A stretch of 64,000 nucleotides of DNA from Hymenobacter sp. BT18 (GTDB lineage: Bacteria; Bacteroidota; Bacteroidia; Cytophagales; Hymenobacteraceae). The DNA lies in NCBI RefSeq assembly GCF_012273015.1, contig NZ_CP050954.1, forward strand, positions 1,178,001 through 1,242,000, read 5' to 3'. A program made the translations under genes and the position numbers. Shown here in pieces: positions 16,359 through 25,161 of this stretch (its first letter is position 1; each line of letters opens with the position of its first letter). Under the pieces are notes generated by a model, which was given only the letters and a program-made list of their open reading frames with translations, was not told the origin of the DNA and did no database searches.

Positions 16359-19214
16359 TTATCTTACCAGTAGCAGGCGCTGGGTATGCATCTTTCCGTC
16401 GAGGCGCAGGCGGCAGGTATACACGCCGGCACCCAAATTTCGGGCGGCCAAGGCTACCTCATACGCCTTGCCTTGCTCCGCTAAGCCATCATACAGCGTA
16501 GCTACCAGCTGGCCCAGCGCATTGTACACCTGAACCTGGGCCTGCGCTTTCTGCATGGAGCGGAAACGAATGGTTGTACGCTCGTTGAAGGGATTTGGAT
16601 ACGCCGTAAATACTTGCTCTAATGTGGGTTGAGCAGCTCGTAAGGCGGAAGAGCGGCTTTCGGCCTGCCCGGCGTTGCACCCGCCAAGCTGGTCCTGGTG
16701 CCCGGCAAGGTGTTGAGCCACGGCGCTGGCCGCCACGCACAGTTCCTGCCCTTTGTGGCACACTAGCACTTTCTCGTTGTTGTTGCCGCAGCGGGCATCT
16801 ACTACCGTGAGTGTAACACTCGCGGTAGCCGTGCAGCCATAGCGGTTGGTGGCGGTAACGGTGAGCGGATAAGTACCGGGCTTCGTAGCCGTGAAAACGG
16901 ACTGGGCCACGGTGGCGCTGCTCAAGCCTTCAGCAGGACTCCATTGGTAGCTGCTACCCCCGCTAGCTGTCAGCGTTACGCTCTGGGGGCCATAGCCGAG
17001 GTATAACGTAGTAGCTACGCCCCCGGTGTAGGTGGCATTGTTTGGCGTAACGGTAATTGCAGCAACCGGCAGCTCGCCGGTAACCGTGACGGTGGCGGGA
17101 GCCTGAGCCTGGTTGCCACTGGCGTCGCGCACAGTTAGTATTACCTGATTGGGGCCTAGGTTGGCACAGGTGAAGATGGCGGGCTCCACGCTCAGAGCCT
17201 GGATGCCGCAGGCATCACTTGAGCCATTGTCAATATCGGCACCAGAAATGGTGGCCACGCCGTTTACCAGTTGTACGCTGATGTTCCTGGTGGCGGCCGT
17301 CGGTGCTAGCTGATCCAGCACGGTTACCACGGCAGTAGCGGTAGCTACGTTGCCGTTGGCGTCGGTTACGCTGAGCACCACAGAATTTGGGCCCAGGTTT
17401 GCGCAGCCGAAAATGGTCTGACTGGCTTTCAGGGAAGCTATACCATAGGCATCCCGGCTGCCATTGTCGAGGTCGGCGGCAGCAATGGTAGCCTGGCCCT
17501 GGGCATTCAGGACCACAGTTAGGTCCTTGGCCAGCGCCAAGGGTGGCACTTTATCTTCGACCACAAACGACCACAGGTCCCCGGCCGCTACCACGCCGCC
17601 CGTGTTGCTGTCTACACGCCAGAAATACTGCCCCAGAGCACTTGTTTCGGGCAAAGTATACGTGGTGGAGGTGAGGCCGGTAGCCTGCACGCGCAAGTCG
17701 GCGGGTGAGGTGCCCAGCAACAGATTGTAGGTAGTGGCCGAGCCATTCCACTGCAGGGTGCCACTCTCGGGGCTCACTCCATTCGTCGGGGCCGGAGCCG
17801 TAGCCGCCGCCAGCGTGGTGTTGGCACTGGTAATGTACCAGCGCTGGCACAGGGCTCCGTTCTGGTCCCAGAGCGCCAACTGCGTGCCCGCCGTGGTAGA
17901 GGCGGCCGGCACTTCAATCACCCGCGTCCCGGTCAGGGAAGTCATCAGGTAGGCCCCATCTGCCGTGCGCTCAATCTTGAATTTCTGGCAGTTGTTGTTC
18001 AGGTAGGGCCAGAGCTGCAGCTTGGCCCCATTGCCTGCGTTGCAGTTCACCACGTCGGCGGCCAGGCCGCCCTGGGCATTGGTAATCTTGTAGGTGCCGT
18101 CGCCAACGGGCGTAAAATCCCATTTCTGACACGTAAGGTTGTTGTATTGGCCCTGGGCAATGGCTTGCCCCTGCACCCCGGTGCAGCCCCAGGCATCCCA
18201 CGACAACCCGCTGTTCTGGTTGGTGACGCGGTAGCGCCCCGCCGCCACCCAGTCGCGCGTCACGAAGGGCCAGCCATCCACGGAGCTGATGCCCATATTA
18301 GCAATGTCGAGCTTGGCATTGCCATTGTCGTTGCGGTCGTAGTAGTGCAGGGACACGAAGTTGGCGCCGTTTTCGCGCAGCAGGCCAAAGTGGCCAGGGC
18401 CTACGTACTTGCCTGAAGTAGCCAGCAGCCGGGTGCCACCATTACTGCGCAGGTCCACGTTGCTTTTATCAACGTAAGGCCCGTTGATGTTGGTAGAACG
18501 GCCCATTACCAGGAAGTACGTGCTATTTACGCCTTGGCAGCAGGCTCCACGGTTCACCACCAGGTAGTAGTAGTTGCCTTCTTTGAACAGATAGGGCGCC
18601 TCCCAGGAAGCCCGGTTTCCACCGGCCACGTGTACAATGGGGGCTCCTGCTTTTCTCAGGCCGGTGGCTGCATCTAGTTCTACGACGCCAATTCCGCCGG
18701 AAAACGAGCCGTAGGTCATATATACCCGGCCATTACTGTCCTTGAGCAAGGCCGGATCAATGGCGTTAATATCCGTCTGGGTGGCAGAAGAAACCACCAT
18801 CCCCAGGTCGGTCCATTTGTAGTAGGGCGAGTTTTGGTCCAGCGTAGGGCTGGTAGCCACCCCAATGGCCGAGCGGGGCGACCCAAACGTGGAGCAGGAG
18901 TAGTAGAGGTAGTACTTCCCGTTCATGTACAGCACATCCGGGGCCCAGAAGGTACCATCAAACCCAGGCACCGCTTGGTTGATCCAAGTGGGCCAGGTGC
19001 CAATGGGGAACACCGTTTTCGGCGCGCTTTGCCAGCGGAACAGGTCGGTGGAATAGGCCGCATAAATCCCGGCACCCGTGGTAAACATCCAGTATTTGTT
19101 GCCGTCTTTCACGAGGGTTGATGGGTCGTGGGAGCCATAGGCACCATCCAGCGCTGCTACCCGGCCCGCCAGGCCCAGTACCAGCAGCCACAGCAATACT
19201 CCCCTGCTGGCCAT
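16359..19214 (-). CDS. GH43 family glycoside hydrolase (arabinanase-like) with ricin-type lectin, repeat and T9SS domains
   Basis: The roughly 951-residue secreted protein begins with signal peptide MASRGVLLWLLVLGLAGRVA. A five-blade propeller GH43 domain follows (about 25-330) with the expected catalytic Asp30 (GSHDPSTLVKDG), Asp153 (AIDPALLKD) and Glu205 (SWEAPYLF), as in endo-1,5-alpha-L-arabinanases. Next come a ricin B/CBM13 lectin (about 335-470) with repeated CQKW/CQKF and CQRWY motifs, two HYR-like Ig repeats (DNGSRDAYGI and DNGSSDACGI), a PKD-like domain with SYQWSPAEGLSSAT, a Cys-rich CHKGQELCV segment, and a type A T9SS sorting domain (FTAYPNPFNERTTIRF to the end). The frame extends to 19391 with an alternative ATG at 19322, but 19214 puts the signal peptide at the N-terminus. 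Substrate arabinan is inferred from the family. Confidence 0.88.
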   Translation of the reverse strand: MASRGVLLWLLVLGLAGRVAALDGAYGSHDPSTLVKDGNKYWMFTTGAGIYAAYSTDLFRWQSAPKTVFPIGTWPTWINQAVPGFDGTFWAPDVLYMNGKYYLYYSCSTFGSPRSAIGVATSPTLDQNSPYYKWTDLGMVVSSATQTDINAIDPALLKDSNGRVYMTYGSFSGGIGVVELDAATGLRKAGAPIVHVAGGNRASWEAPYLFKEGNYYYLVVNRGACCQGVNSTYFLVMGRSTNINGPYVDKSNVDLRSNGGTRLLATSGKYVGPGHFGLLRENGANFVSLHYYDRNDNGNAKLDIANMGISSVDGWPFVTRDWVAAGRYRVTNQNSGLSWDAWGCTGVQGQAIAQGQYNNLTCQKWDFTPVGDGTYKITNAQGGLAADVVNCNAGNGAKLQLWPYLNNNCQKFKIERTADGAYLMTSLTGTRVIEVPAASTTAGTQLALWDQNGALCQRWYITSANTTLAAATAPAPTNGVSPESGTLQWNGSATTYNLLLGTSPADLRVQATGLTSTTYTLPETSALGQYFWRVDSNTGGVVAAGDLWSFVVEDKVPPLALAKDLTVVLNAQGQATIAAADLDNGSRDAYGIASLKASQTIFGCANLGPNSVVLSVTDANGNVATATAVVTVLDQLAPTAATRNISVQLVNGVATISGADIDNGSSDACGIQALSVEPAIFTCANLGPNQVILTVRDASGNQAQAPATVTVTGELPVAAITVTPNNATYTGGVATTLYLGYGPQSVTLTASGGSSYQWSPAEGLSSATVAQSVFTATKPGTYPLTVTATNRYGCTATASVTLTVVDARCGNNNEKVLVCHKGQELCVAASAVAQHLAGHQDQLGGCNAGQAESRSSALRAAQPTLEQVFTAYPNPFNERTTIRFRSMQKAQAQVQVYNALGQLVATLYDGLAEQGKAYEVALAARNLGAGVYTCRLRLDGKMHTQRLLLVR

Positions 19215-19354
19215 ACACCACCAAGCAGATGAATTTGAAAGAGTCAGCTGGCCGGAACTGTGTTGGTTAGCTAGGCCATTTGTCGCGTTGAGTTTTGGGG
19301 GTTGAAGTACAAGCTGCATCATGAGAAAAATGTGTGGGAATTGGAAAACATGAA

Positions 19355-19402
19355 CACAATCGATTGTGAGAATAAAAAAAACTCGGCTCACAATCGATTG
19401 TG
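19355..19402 (-). promoter_or_regulatory. Twin 14-bp palindromic operators upstream of GH43
   Basis: The perfect palindrome CACAATCGATTGTG occurs at 19355-19368 and again at 19389-19402, 34 bases centre to centre. The central CG within AATCGATT is the usual form of a LacI-family operator. No LacI-family gene is in the window. The remainder of the interval to 19660 holds no gene that I can support. Confidence 0.75.
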
Positions 19403-19660
19403 TATTGCTTCAAGTAGTAAGGACTAGGACAGAAAAGACAGTTGAGATTGGTGGGCGGCTGGCTGGTTTATTATGCGCCGGGCAAGGTAGAGCTTAGCGC
19501 CAAGGCCTTCGCACTTCGTAAAGTAATGGAAGTTATTGGTAAGAGCCTATATCCTCGCTCTTTAATGAAGGTTATAACATTTTGGCCTGTCGCACCAAGT
19601 CTCCTGCATAGGCTCCTCAACACGGGCCTGAAACACCCGCAGCAACGGCCGTTTGCGCAC

Positions 19661-19692
19661 AAAAAAGCCGCTTCTATTGCAGTAGAAGCGGC
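19661..19692 (-). terminator. Terminator of the GH30 end of the polysaccharide locus
   Basis: GCCGCTTCT (19667-19675) pairs with AGAAGCGGC (19684-19692). On the minus strand the hairpin is followed by TTTTTTG, 30 bases after the GH30 stop codon. Confidence 0.9.
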
Positions 19693-19721
19693 TCGGTACG
19701 CGGCACTCACCCAAAATTCAA

Positions 19722-21191
19722 CTAGATACTCATCGTCACGATTCCGTGGGCGGGACAAGTGGTACGAGCCGCCTTGCCATCAATCAGCAATTGAAAATCT
19801 ACTGCCTTGTCTCCCTTGTTCATGGCCACGACGGCAATGTTGCCATCGGTATTCAGAAAGGCCGTGGCTTGCAGCTGCCCGCTAAACGAGGAGCATACGA
19901 TGCGCTTGGCCCCGGGCCGCACGAACTTCGAGAAGTGCCCAATGTAGTAGAAGGAGTTCATGTAGTGCACGTCGCCCGTGCGGGTGTCGGCAATGATGGG
20001 GGCGTAGCAGTAGTTCTGCACGTGGTTGGGCCCACCCTTCTCGTCCAGAATCATGTTCCAGTCCGTCCAGCCATCCGACCAGTTGTTCAGGTCCTGGATG
20101 ATGGACTCGCCGTACTTCTCGCCCCACTGCCACTCCTTGATGCGACTGAAATCGAAGGGGTACAGGCAGCCCTCCGTGAACAGCAGGTGCTTATCGGGCC
20201 AGGCATCGTGGACCTGCTGCACGTTCTCGTAGTTGTCATCCATGTACCAGTGAAAGGCGGTACCCCACACGTACTGGGCCGTTTCGGGGTCGTTGAGGGC
20301 GGCCGCGGCGCGCTGCACCATGGGCCCGCGGTTGTGGTCCCAGATCATGAGCTTGAGCCGGTCGAGGCCGGAGCGCCGCAGCTCGGGCCCTAAAAAGTTC
20401 TTTACAAAGCTGGCTTCCTCGTCGGCCGTGTAAATACACGACTCCCAGGTTTGCACCGCCAGGGGCTCGTTTTGCACTGTGAGGCCCCAAATAGGCACGC
20501 CAGCTTTTTCGTATTCCTTAACGAAGCGTGAGTAATAGCGGGCCCAGGCCCGGCGGTGTTCGGGGCGCAGCTTGCCCCCCTGCAGCATGTTGTCGTTGGT
20601 TTTCATCCAGGCCGGGGGGCTCCAGGGCGAGGCATACATGGTAATGGCGCCGCCGGCGGTTTTCAGGGCTTCGCGGATGAAGGGCAGCCGGAACTTCTCG
20701 TCGTGGGCCAGGGAAAAGCTGGTTAGGGCCGTGTCGCCCGGCGCAACGTACGTGTACATGTCGCTGCTGAAGTCGCAGCTGTTGATGTGCGTGCGCCCCA
20801 GAGAGTAGCCGATGCCTTTACTCTTATCGAAGTAGGCGCTAAGAATTTCCCGCTGCTTGGCTTTGGAGAGCTTATAAAATGTTTCGGCGGAAGCATCGGT
20901 GAAAGCCCCGCCAATGCCCACGATGGTCTGAAACGTGCGGCGGTAATCTACGAACAGCGTGGCCACGTTCTCGCCGGGCTGGCCGCTGGGCTCGAAGCTT
21001 ACCGGAGCTTTGCGGGCCAGCCGGTCGTTGGTGTTTTGGGCCGTTACGTATACTTCGGCCTGCCGCACGTTGGGCGTAGGACCCGTGTAGGCAGTTGCGG
21101 TGGAACTAGTGGTTTTGGCCAGTTGGGGGCTACAGGCCACCAGCGCGGCCCCAAGTCCCAGGGTAGTCAGGAAAAAACGGGTAGAAAACAT
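19722..21191 (-). CDS. GH30 family glycoside hydrolase (beta-1,6-glucanase/glucosylceramidase-like), lipoprotein
   Basis: The 489-residue protein has a lipoprotein signal (ALVAC, Cys20), so it is anchored in a membrane, probably the outer one. The GH30 barrel carries GIGGAFTDASAE near residue 95, SPWSPPAWMKTN, the acid/base Glu242 in TVQNEP and the nucleophile Glu340 in LFTEGC, ending with the typical C-terminal beta-sandwich. It resembles the GH30_3 branch, whose known members cut beta-1,6-glucan. It is the last gene of the SusC/SusD operon, 72 bases after GH3, and is followed by a strong terminator. Together with GH16, GH3 and GH5 it suggests a beta-1,3/1,6-glucan substrate. Confidence 0.92.
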   Translation of the reverse strand: MFSTRFFLTTLGLGAALVACSPQLAKTTSSTATAYTGPTPNVRQAEVYVTAQNTNDRLARKAPVSFEPSGQPGENVATLFVDYRRTFQTIVGIGGAFTDASAETFYKLSKAKQREILSAYFDKSKGIGYSLGRTHINSCDFSSDMYTYVAPGDTALTSFSLAHDEKFRLPFIREALKTAGGAITMYASPWSPPAWMKTNDNMLQGGKLRPEHRRAWARYYSRFVKEYEKAGVPIWGLTVQNEPLAVQTWESCIYTADEEASFVKNFLGPELRRSGLDRLKLMIWDHNRGPMVQRAAAALNDPETAQYVWGTAFHWYMDDNYENVQQVHDAWPDKHLLFTEGCLYPFDFSRIKEWQWGEKYGESIIQDLNNWSDGWTDWNMILDEKGGPNHVQNYCYAPIIADTRTGDVHYMNSFYYIGHFSKFVRPGAKRIVCSSFSGQLQATAFLNTDGNIAVVAMNKGDKAVDFQLLIDGKAARTTCPAHGIVTMSI

Positions 21192-21263
21192 AGGCAGGAG
21201 GATTAACCGTCACGCCCCAAGGCGAGAGCAGCTAAAGCAAGAGCGGTGAGGCGGGAAAACAGG

Positions 21264-23690
21264 CTAATACACTTCCAGCTGACGGGTATAGGCGTTGTTG
21301 TCTTCCAGCCATTCCTTCAGCTTCTTGTCGGAGTCGATGGTGGCTTGCACGGAGAGCTTGCCGACTGCCGGGGCCTTCCAGGTGCTTTGAGTAGCCGGCA
21401 GCAGCATGGCCTGGCCCGGCTGCAGCGTCACGCTGGTACCCGGCGCGCTGGCCACAGTGGCATTGTTGACGGAGAAGCTCAGGTTCAGCTTCTGCCCGGT
21501 TACCGGCGCATTGCCGAGGTTGCGCACCAAGGCATAGAAGCGTACTTGCTCCCCAGCCTTGGGGAAGCGCGGCAGGCTGAATACCTCGGTTACTTTCAGG
21601 TCGGGCCGGGGGGCACCGCTTTTCAGCGTCAGGTCCTGAGTTAGGGGCAGCCGGTCGGAGGCGCCCCCGACGCGCACGGTATAGCGGCCGGCATTTACCT
21701 GGTAGGCTTTCTGCTGCTCGTTCCAGCGGTAAAAGTCCTCGGCGGTGAGCTGGAACGTAACCGTTTTCTTTTCGCCCGGGGCCAGCGCCACGCGCTCAAA
21801 GCCTTTCAGCTCCTTTTTTGGAATCCATACCGGCGAGTTGTGCGTGGTCAGGTAGAGCTGGGTTACTTCATCGCCGGCCATTTTGCCGGTGTTCTGCACG
21901 TCTACCATCACCTGCACCGGGGCACCAGCTACCAGGGAATTGCTGGCTGTGCGGAGGTTGGTGTACTGGAAGGAGGTGTAGCTGAGCCCAGCCCCGAAGG
22001 CAAACTCCGGCGTCAGGGCTTTCTCATCAAACCACCGGTAGCCATTGCCGAAGTCGTCGGTGAAATCGTCGTTCCATTCCGGTAGCTGGGCGTCGGCGGT
22101 GGGCATAGTCACGGGCATGCGGCCCGCGGGGTTATAGTCGCCGAACAACACGTCGGCCAGGGCTGTACCGGCTTCCTGCCCAGCGTAGAACGAGTACAGC
22201 AGGCCTTTGGTAGCCGGTAGACTTTCGTGCATCGACACCACGCCCCCGCTTTGCAGCACCACCACCAGATTCGGATTGACCCGGGCCAGGGCCCGAATCA
22301 GCTGCTGCTGCATGCCGGGCAACGTGGTGGAGTTGTTTACCCGGTCGCTGCCGCCGTTGTACCCCTCCCCTTCCTGGGTCAGGTCGAGGCCGCCGGCAAA
22401 CACCACGACATCGGCTTGGCGGGCCAACTCCGTAGCGGCGCGGAAGCCTGTGGTATCGATACTATTAATGTCGCAGCCTTTGGCGTAGTACACCTTGGTG
22501 GCGCCGAGTTTGGTGTCGAGGCCTTGCTTGAGGCTCACGGCGTAGGCCGGCGTCGTCTCGCTGCTGCCAAAGCAGTTCAGGTTCGACTGATCGGCATTGG
22601 GGCCGATAACGGCAATGTGCTTAACTGCAGCTTTGCTGAACGGCAGAATGTTGCCCGTGTTCTTCAGCAGCACAATGGACTCACGCGCGCCTTGCAGGGC
22701 CACTTCCTTGTGCGCTGCGGTGTTAGCCGATTGCGCCGGCGAAGAGGTAGGGTAGAAATCCAGCATCCCGGCCATGATCTTGGTGCGCAGTACATTGCGC
22801 ACGGCCGCATCGATTACGCTCATGGGCACCTTGCCGCTGGCGACCAGCCCGGGCAAGTCCTTCTGATAGTCGTCGGAGCCCATGCAGATGTCGTTGCCAG
22901 CCACAATGGCTTTTTGGCTGTCATGTACCGCATCCCAGTCCGATACCACGTAGAACGGAAAGCCCCAGCGCTGGCGCAGCACCGTATTCATCAGGTACGG
23001 GCTTTCGGCCGCGTGCTCCCCGTTGATGAGGTTGTAAGATGACATCACGCTCAGCGGCCCGCCTTCCTGCACGGCCATGCGGAAGTTGTAGCCAAACTGC
23101 TCCATCACGCCGCGGTCGGTGAAAATCTGGTTGCGGGTGTGGCGCGTGCTCTGCTTGCCTTCAATCATGAAGTGCTTGGCCGTGGCTATAACCGGAGTGG
23201 TTTGGATGCCGCGGATGGTATAGCCGCTCAGCTGCCCGATGAGAAAAGGGTCTTCGCCCCCGGCTTCGGCATTGCGGCCGGCGCGCGGGTCCTGCACGAT
23301 GTCGAGGCAGGGCCCTAACTGCTGATGCTTGCCGTACGCCCAGAACTCCTCACCCATGGCTTGCCCAAGGCGGTAAGCCAAGGCCCGGTCCCAGGTAGAC
23401 GCCACGGCCATGCCCGTGGGGAAAGACGAGGCCCGCTCGAAGCGCACCCCATGGGGGCCATCGTCCATCACAAAGCCCGGTACTTTCAGCCGGTCGTTGG
23501 TGGGCGTGGTCATAAATCCGTTGTTGTAAAGCTGGGCCAGCTTTTCTTCCGTGCTCATCTGCTTGAGCAGGGCCTCCACGCGGGCATCGGCGGTGGACGG
23601 CAGTTGCTGGGCTTGCGCCGGGCCGTAGCTCAACAGGCCAAGAGAGAATACAAACGCCGCACGACGAAACGACTCTAGAAAATTCAGCAT
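21264..23690 (-). CDS. GH3 family beta-glucosidase with C-terminal CARDB domain
   Basis: The 808-residue exported protein (signal peptide ending AQAQ) has the GH3 N-terminal barrel with KHFMIEGKQ, the nucleophile Asp251 in VVSDWDAVHD, the GH3 C-terminal sandwich (IAVIGPNAD onward), a fibronectin-III-like domain (GDEVTQLYLTTH), and an extra Ig-like CARDB domain over roughly the last 110 residues (DLKVTEVFSLPRFPKAGE to LKEWLEDNNAYTRQLEVY). It releases glucose from short beta-glucans, probably in the periplasm. It sits between the sugar transporter and GH30 in the same operon. Confidence 0.93.
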   Translation of the reverse strand: MLNFLESFRRAAFVFSLGLLSYGPAQAQQLPSTADARVEALLKQMSTEEKLAQLYNNGFMTTPTNDRLKVPGFVMDDGPHGVRFERASSFPTGMAVASTWDRALAYRLGQAMGEEFWAYGKHQQLGPCLDIVQDPRAGRNAEAGGEDPFLIGQLSGYTIRGIQTTPVIATAKHFMIEGKQSTRHTRNQIFTDRGVMEQFGYNFRMAVQEGGPLSVMSSYNLINGEHAAESPYLMNTVLRQRWGFPFYVVSDWDAVHDSQKAIVAGNDICMGSDDYQKDLPGLVASGKVPMSVIDAAVRNVLRTKIMAGMLDFYPTSSPAQSANTAAHKEVALQGARESIVLLKNTGNILPFSKAAVKHIAVIGPNADQSNLNCFGSSETTPAYAVSLKQGLDTKLGATKVYYAKGCDINSIDTTGFRAATELARQADVVVFAGGLDLTQEGEGYNGGSDRVNNSTTLPGMQQQLIRALARVNPNLVVVLQSGGVVSMHESLPATKGLLYSFYAGQEAGTALADVLFGDYNPAGRMPVTMPTADAQLPEWNDDFTDDFGNGYRWFDEKALTPEFAFGAGLSYTSFQYTNLRTASNSLVAGAPVQVMVDVQNTGKMAGDEVTQLYLTTHNSPVWIPKKELKGFERVALAPGEKKTVTFQLTAEDFYRWNEQQKAYQVNAGRYTVRVGGASDRLPLTQDLTLKSGAPRPDLKVTEVFSLPRFPKAGEQVRFYALVRNLGNAPVTGQKLNLSFSVNNATVASAPGTSVTLQPGQAMLLPATQSTWKAPAVGKLSVQATIDSDKKLKEWLEDNNAYTRQLEVY

Positions 23691-23782
23691 AAATCAGTGG
23701 GGTGGAACGCTTAGCTGCCGCTCATCGAAATGACGGCCACATCAGGCAGAGAAGACAATAGAAGAGGTGCTGTGCCCCGGCG

Positions 23783-25045
23783 TTAGGCCGTTCTGACGTG
23801 TCCTTTCAGGCCGTACCAGAGAATGTAGGCGTAGCAAAGCACGGGCAGCAGCAGGGCCAGGCGCAGGGAGCTGGCGTCGGCCACGGCCCCGAAGAGCATG
23901 GGCACCAGGGCTCCCCCCACGATGGCCACGTTCAGCAGGCCCGAGGCTTCCTCCGTGTGGCGCCCCAGCCCGGCCACGGCCAGCGTGAAGATGGTGGCAA
24001 ACATGATCGAGTTCATCAGCCCCACGGCCAGCAGGCTCCACATGGCTACCGGCCCGCTCGTGCTCAGCGAGAGCAGCACCAGGGCCATGGCCCCCAGGGC
24101 ATTGAAGGCCAGCAACCGCCCGGGGTTTACCTTGTTGAGCAGGTAGGCGCCCAGGAAGCGGCCCACCATGGCCCCGCCCCAGTAGTAGGTCACCTTGTCG
24201 CCGGCCACCTTAGGGGCGAGGCCCGCCACGTCGGGCAAATGCAGGTAGGAGACGATGTGCGAGCCGATGGCCACTTCCCCACCCACGTACACGAAGATGC
24301 CCACCATGCCCAGCACCAGGTGCCGGTAGTGCCAGGCCCGCTGGTTGGGCGCCTCCTGGGTGGGCGCGTGGGTGATGCGCGGCAGCTTTAGAAAGGCCAG
24401 CAGCACGCTAATCAGCAGTAGTACGCCCCCAATGGCCAGGTAAGGCGTTTGCACGGCCCGCACATCAATAGCGGCGGCCGAGTGGGCCGTGTCCAGGTCG
24501 GGCAGGTGGGAGAGAATCAGGGCCGAGCCCAGCAGCGGAGCTACGGTCGTGCCCAGCGAGTTGAAGGCCTGCGTGAGTGTGAGCCGGGCCGGGGCCGACT
24601 CGGGCCGGCCCAGGATGGCCACGTAGGGGTTGCCGGCTACCTGCAGCAGCACCACGCCGGTGGCCAGCACGAACAAAGCGCCCAGAAACAGGGCGTAGGA
24701 GCGGCTGTCGGCGGCGGGGTAGAACAGGAAGCAGCCCAGGGCGGCAATGAGAAAGCCCAGCAGCATGCCGCCTTTGTAGCCCAGGCGCTGCACCACCTTG
24801 CCGGCGGGAATACCCATGACGAAGTAGGCCCCGAAAAAGCAGAGGTTGATCAGGTTGGCCTGGGTGTAGGAAAGCTGGAAGATGGCCTTCAGGTAGGGAA
24901 TCAGGATGTCGTTCAGGCAGGTGATGAAGCCCATCATGAAGAACAGCACCGTCAGCGAAGCCAGGGCCGAGGTGTAGCGCGGCGAGGAGCCCGCCGGGTC
25001 GGTGGTAGTAGCAGGAGAAACGGAAGCGGGAGCAGCCAGGGCCAT
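23783..25045 (-). CDS. Sugar MFS transporter, FHS family (FucP/GluP-like)
   Basis: The 420-residue inner-membrane protein has 12 predicted helices and the family signatures FMMGFITCLNDILIPYLK in helix 1, VMGIPAGKVVQRLGYKGG between helices 2 and 3, and QVAGNPYVAILGRPESAPAR, typical of the glucose/galactose and fucose proton symporters. In this operon it most likely imports the glucose released by GH3. A hairpin separates it from the gene before it, so it may be expressed at a lower level than the outer-membrane genes. Confidence 0.93.
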   Translation of the reverse strand: MALAAPASVSPATTTDPAGSSPRYTSALASLTVLFFMMGFITCLNDILIPYLKAIFQLSYTQANLINLCFFGAYFVMGIPAGKVVQRLGYKGGMLLGFLIAALGCFLFYPAADSRSYALFLGALFVLATGVVLLQVAGNPYVAILGRPESAPARLTLTQAFNSLGTTVAPLLGSALILSHLPDLDTAHSAAAIDVRAVQTPYLAIGGVLLLISVLLAFLKLPRITHAPTQEAPNQRAWHYRHLVLGMVGIFVYVGGEVAIGSHIVSYLHLPDVAGLAPKVAGDKVTYYWGGAMVGRFLGAYLLNKVNPGRLLAFNALGAMALVLLSLSTSGPVAMWSLLAVGLMNSIMFATIFTLAVAGLGRHTEEASGLLNVAIVGGALVPMLFGAVADASSLRLALLLPVLCYAYILWYGLKGHVRTA

Positions 25046-25096
25046 AAATCAGCAAAAATGAGGAGGAGTAGCATGCCCGGAGTATGGGCACAAAAT

Positions 25097-25140
25097 AGCC
25101 TATACCCGACCGGTGCGACGGCGCCGACCGGGTATAGGCT
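25097..25140 (-). terminator. Intercistronic hairpin before the sugar transporter
   Basis: AGCCTATACCCG (25097-25108) pairs exactly with CGGGTATAGGCT (25129-25140). On the minus strand it is followed by ATTTTGTG, so it may terminate part of the transcription or shield the upstream mRNA. Confidence 0.6.
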
Positions 25141-25161
25141 CATATATCAGGCAGGGCGGTA

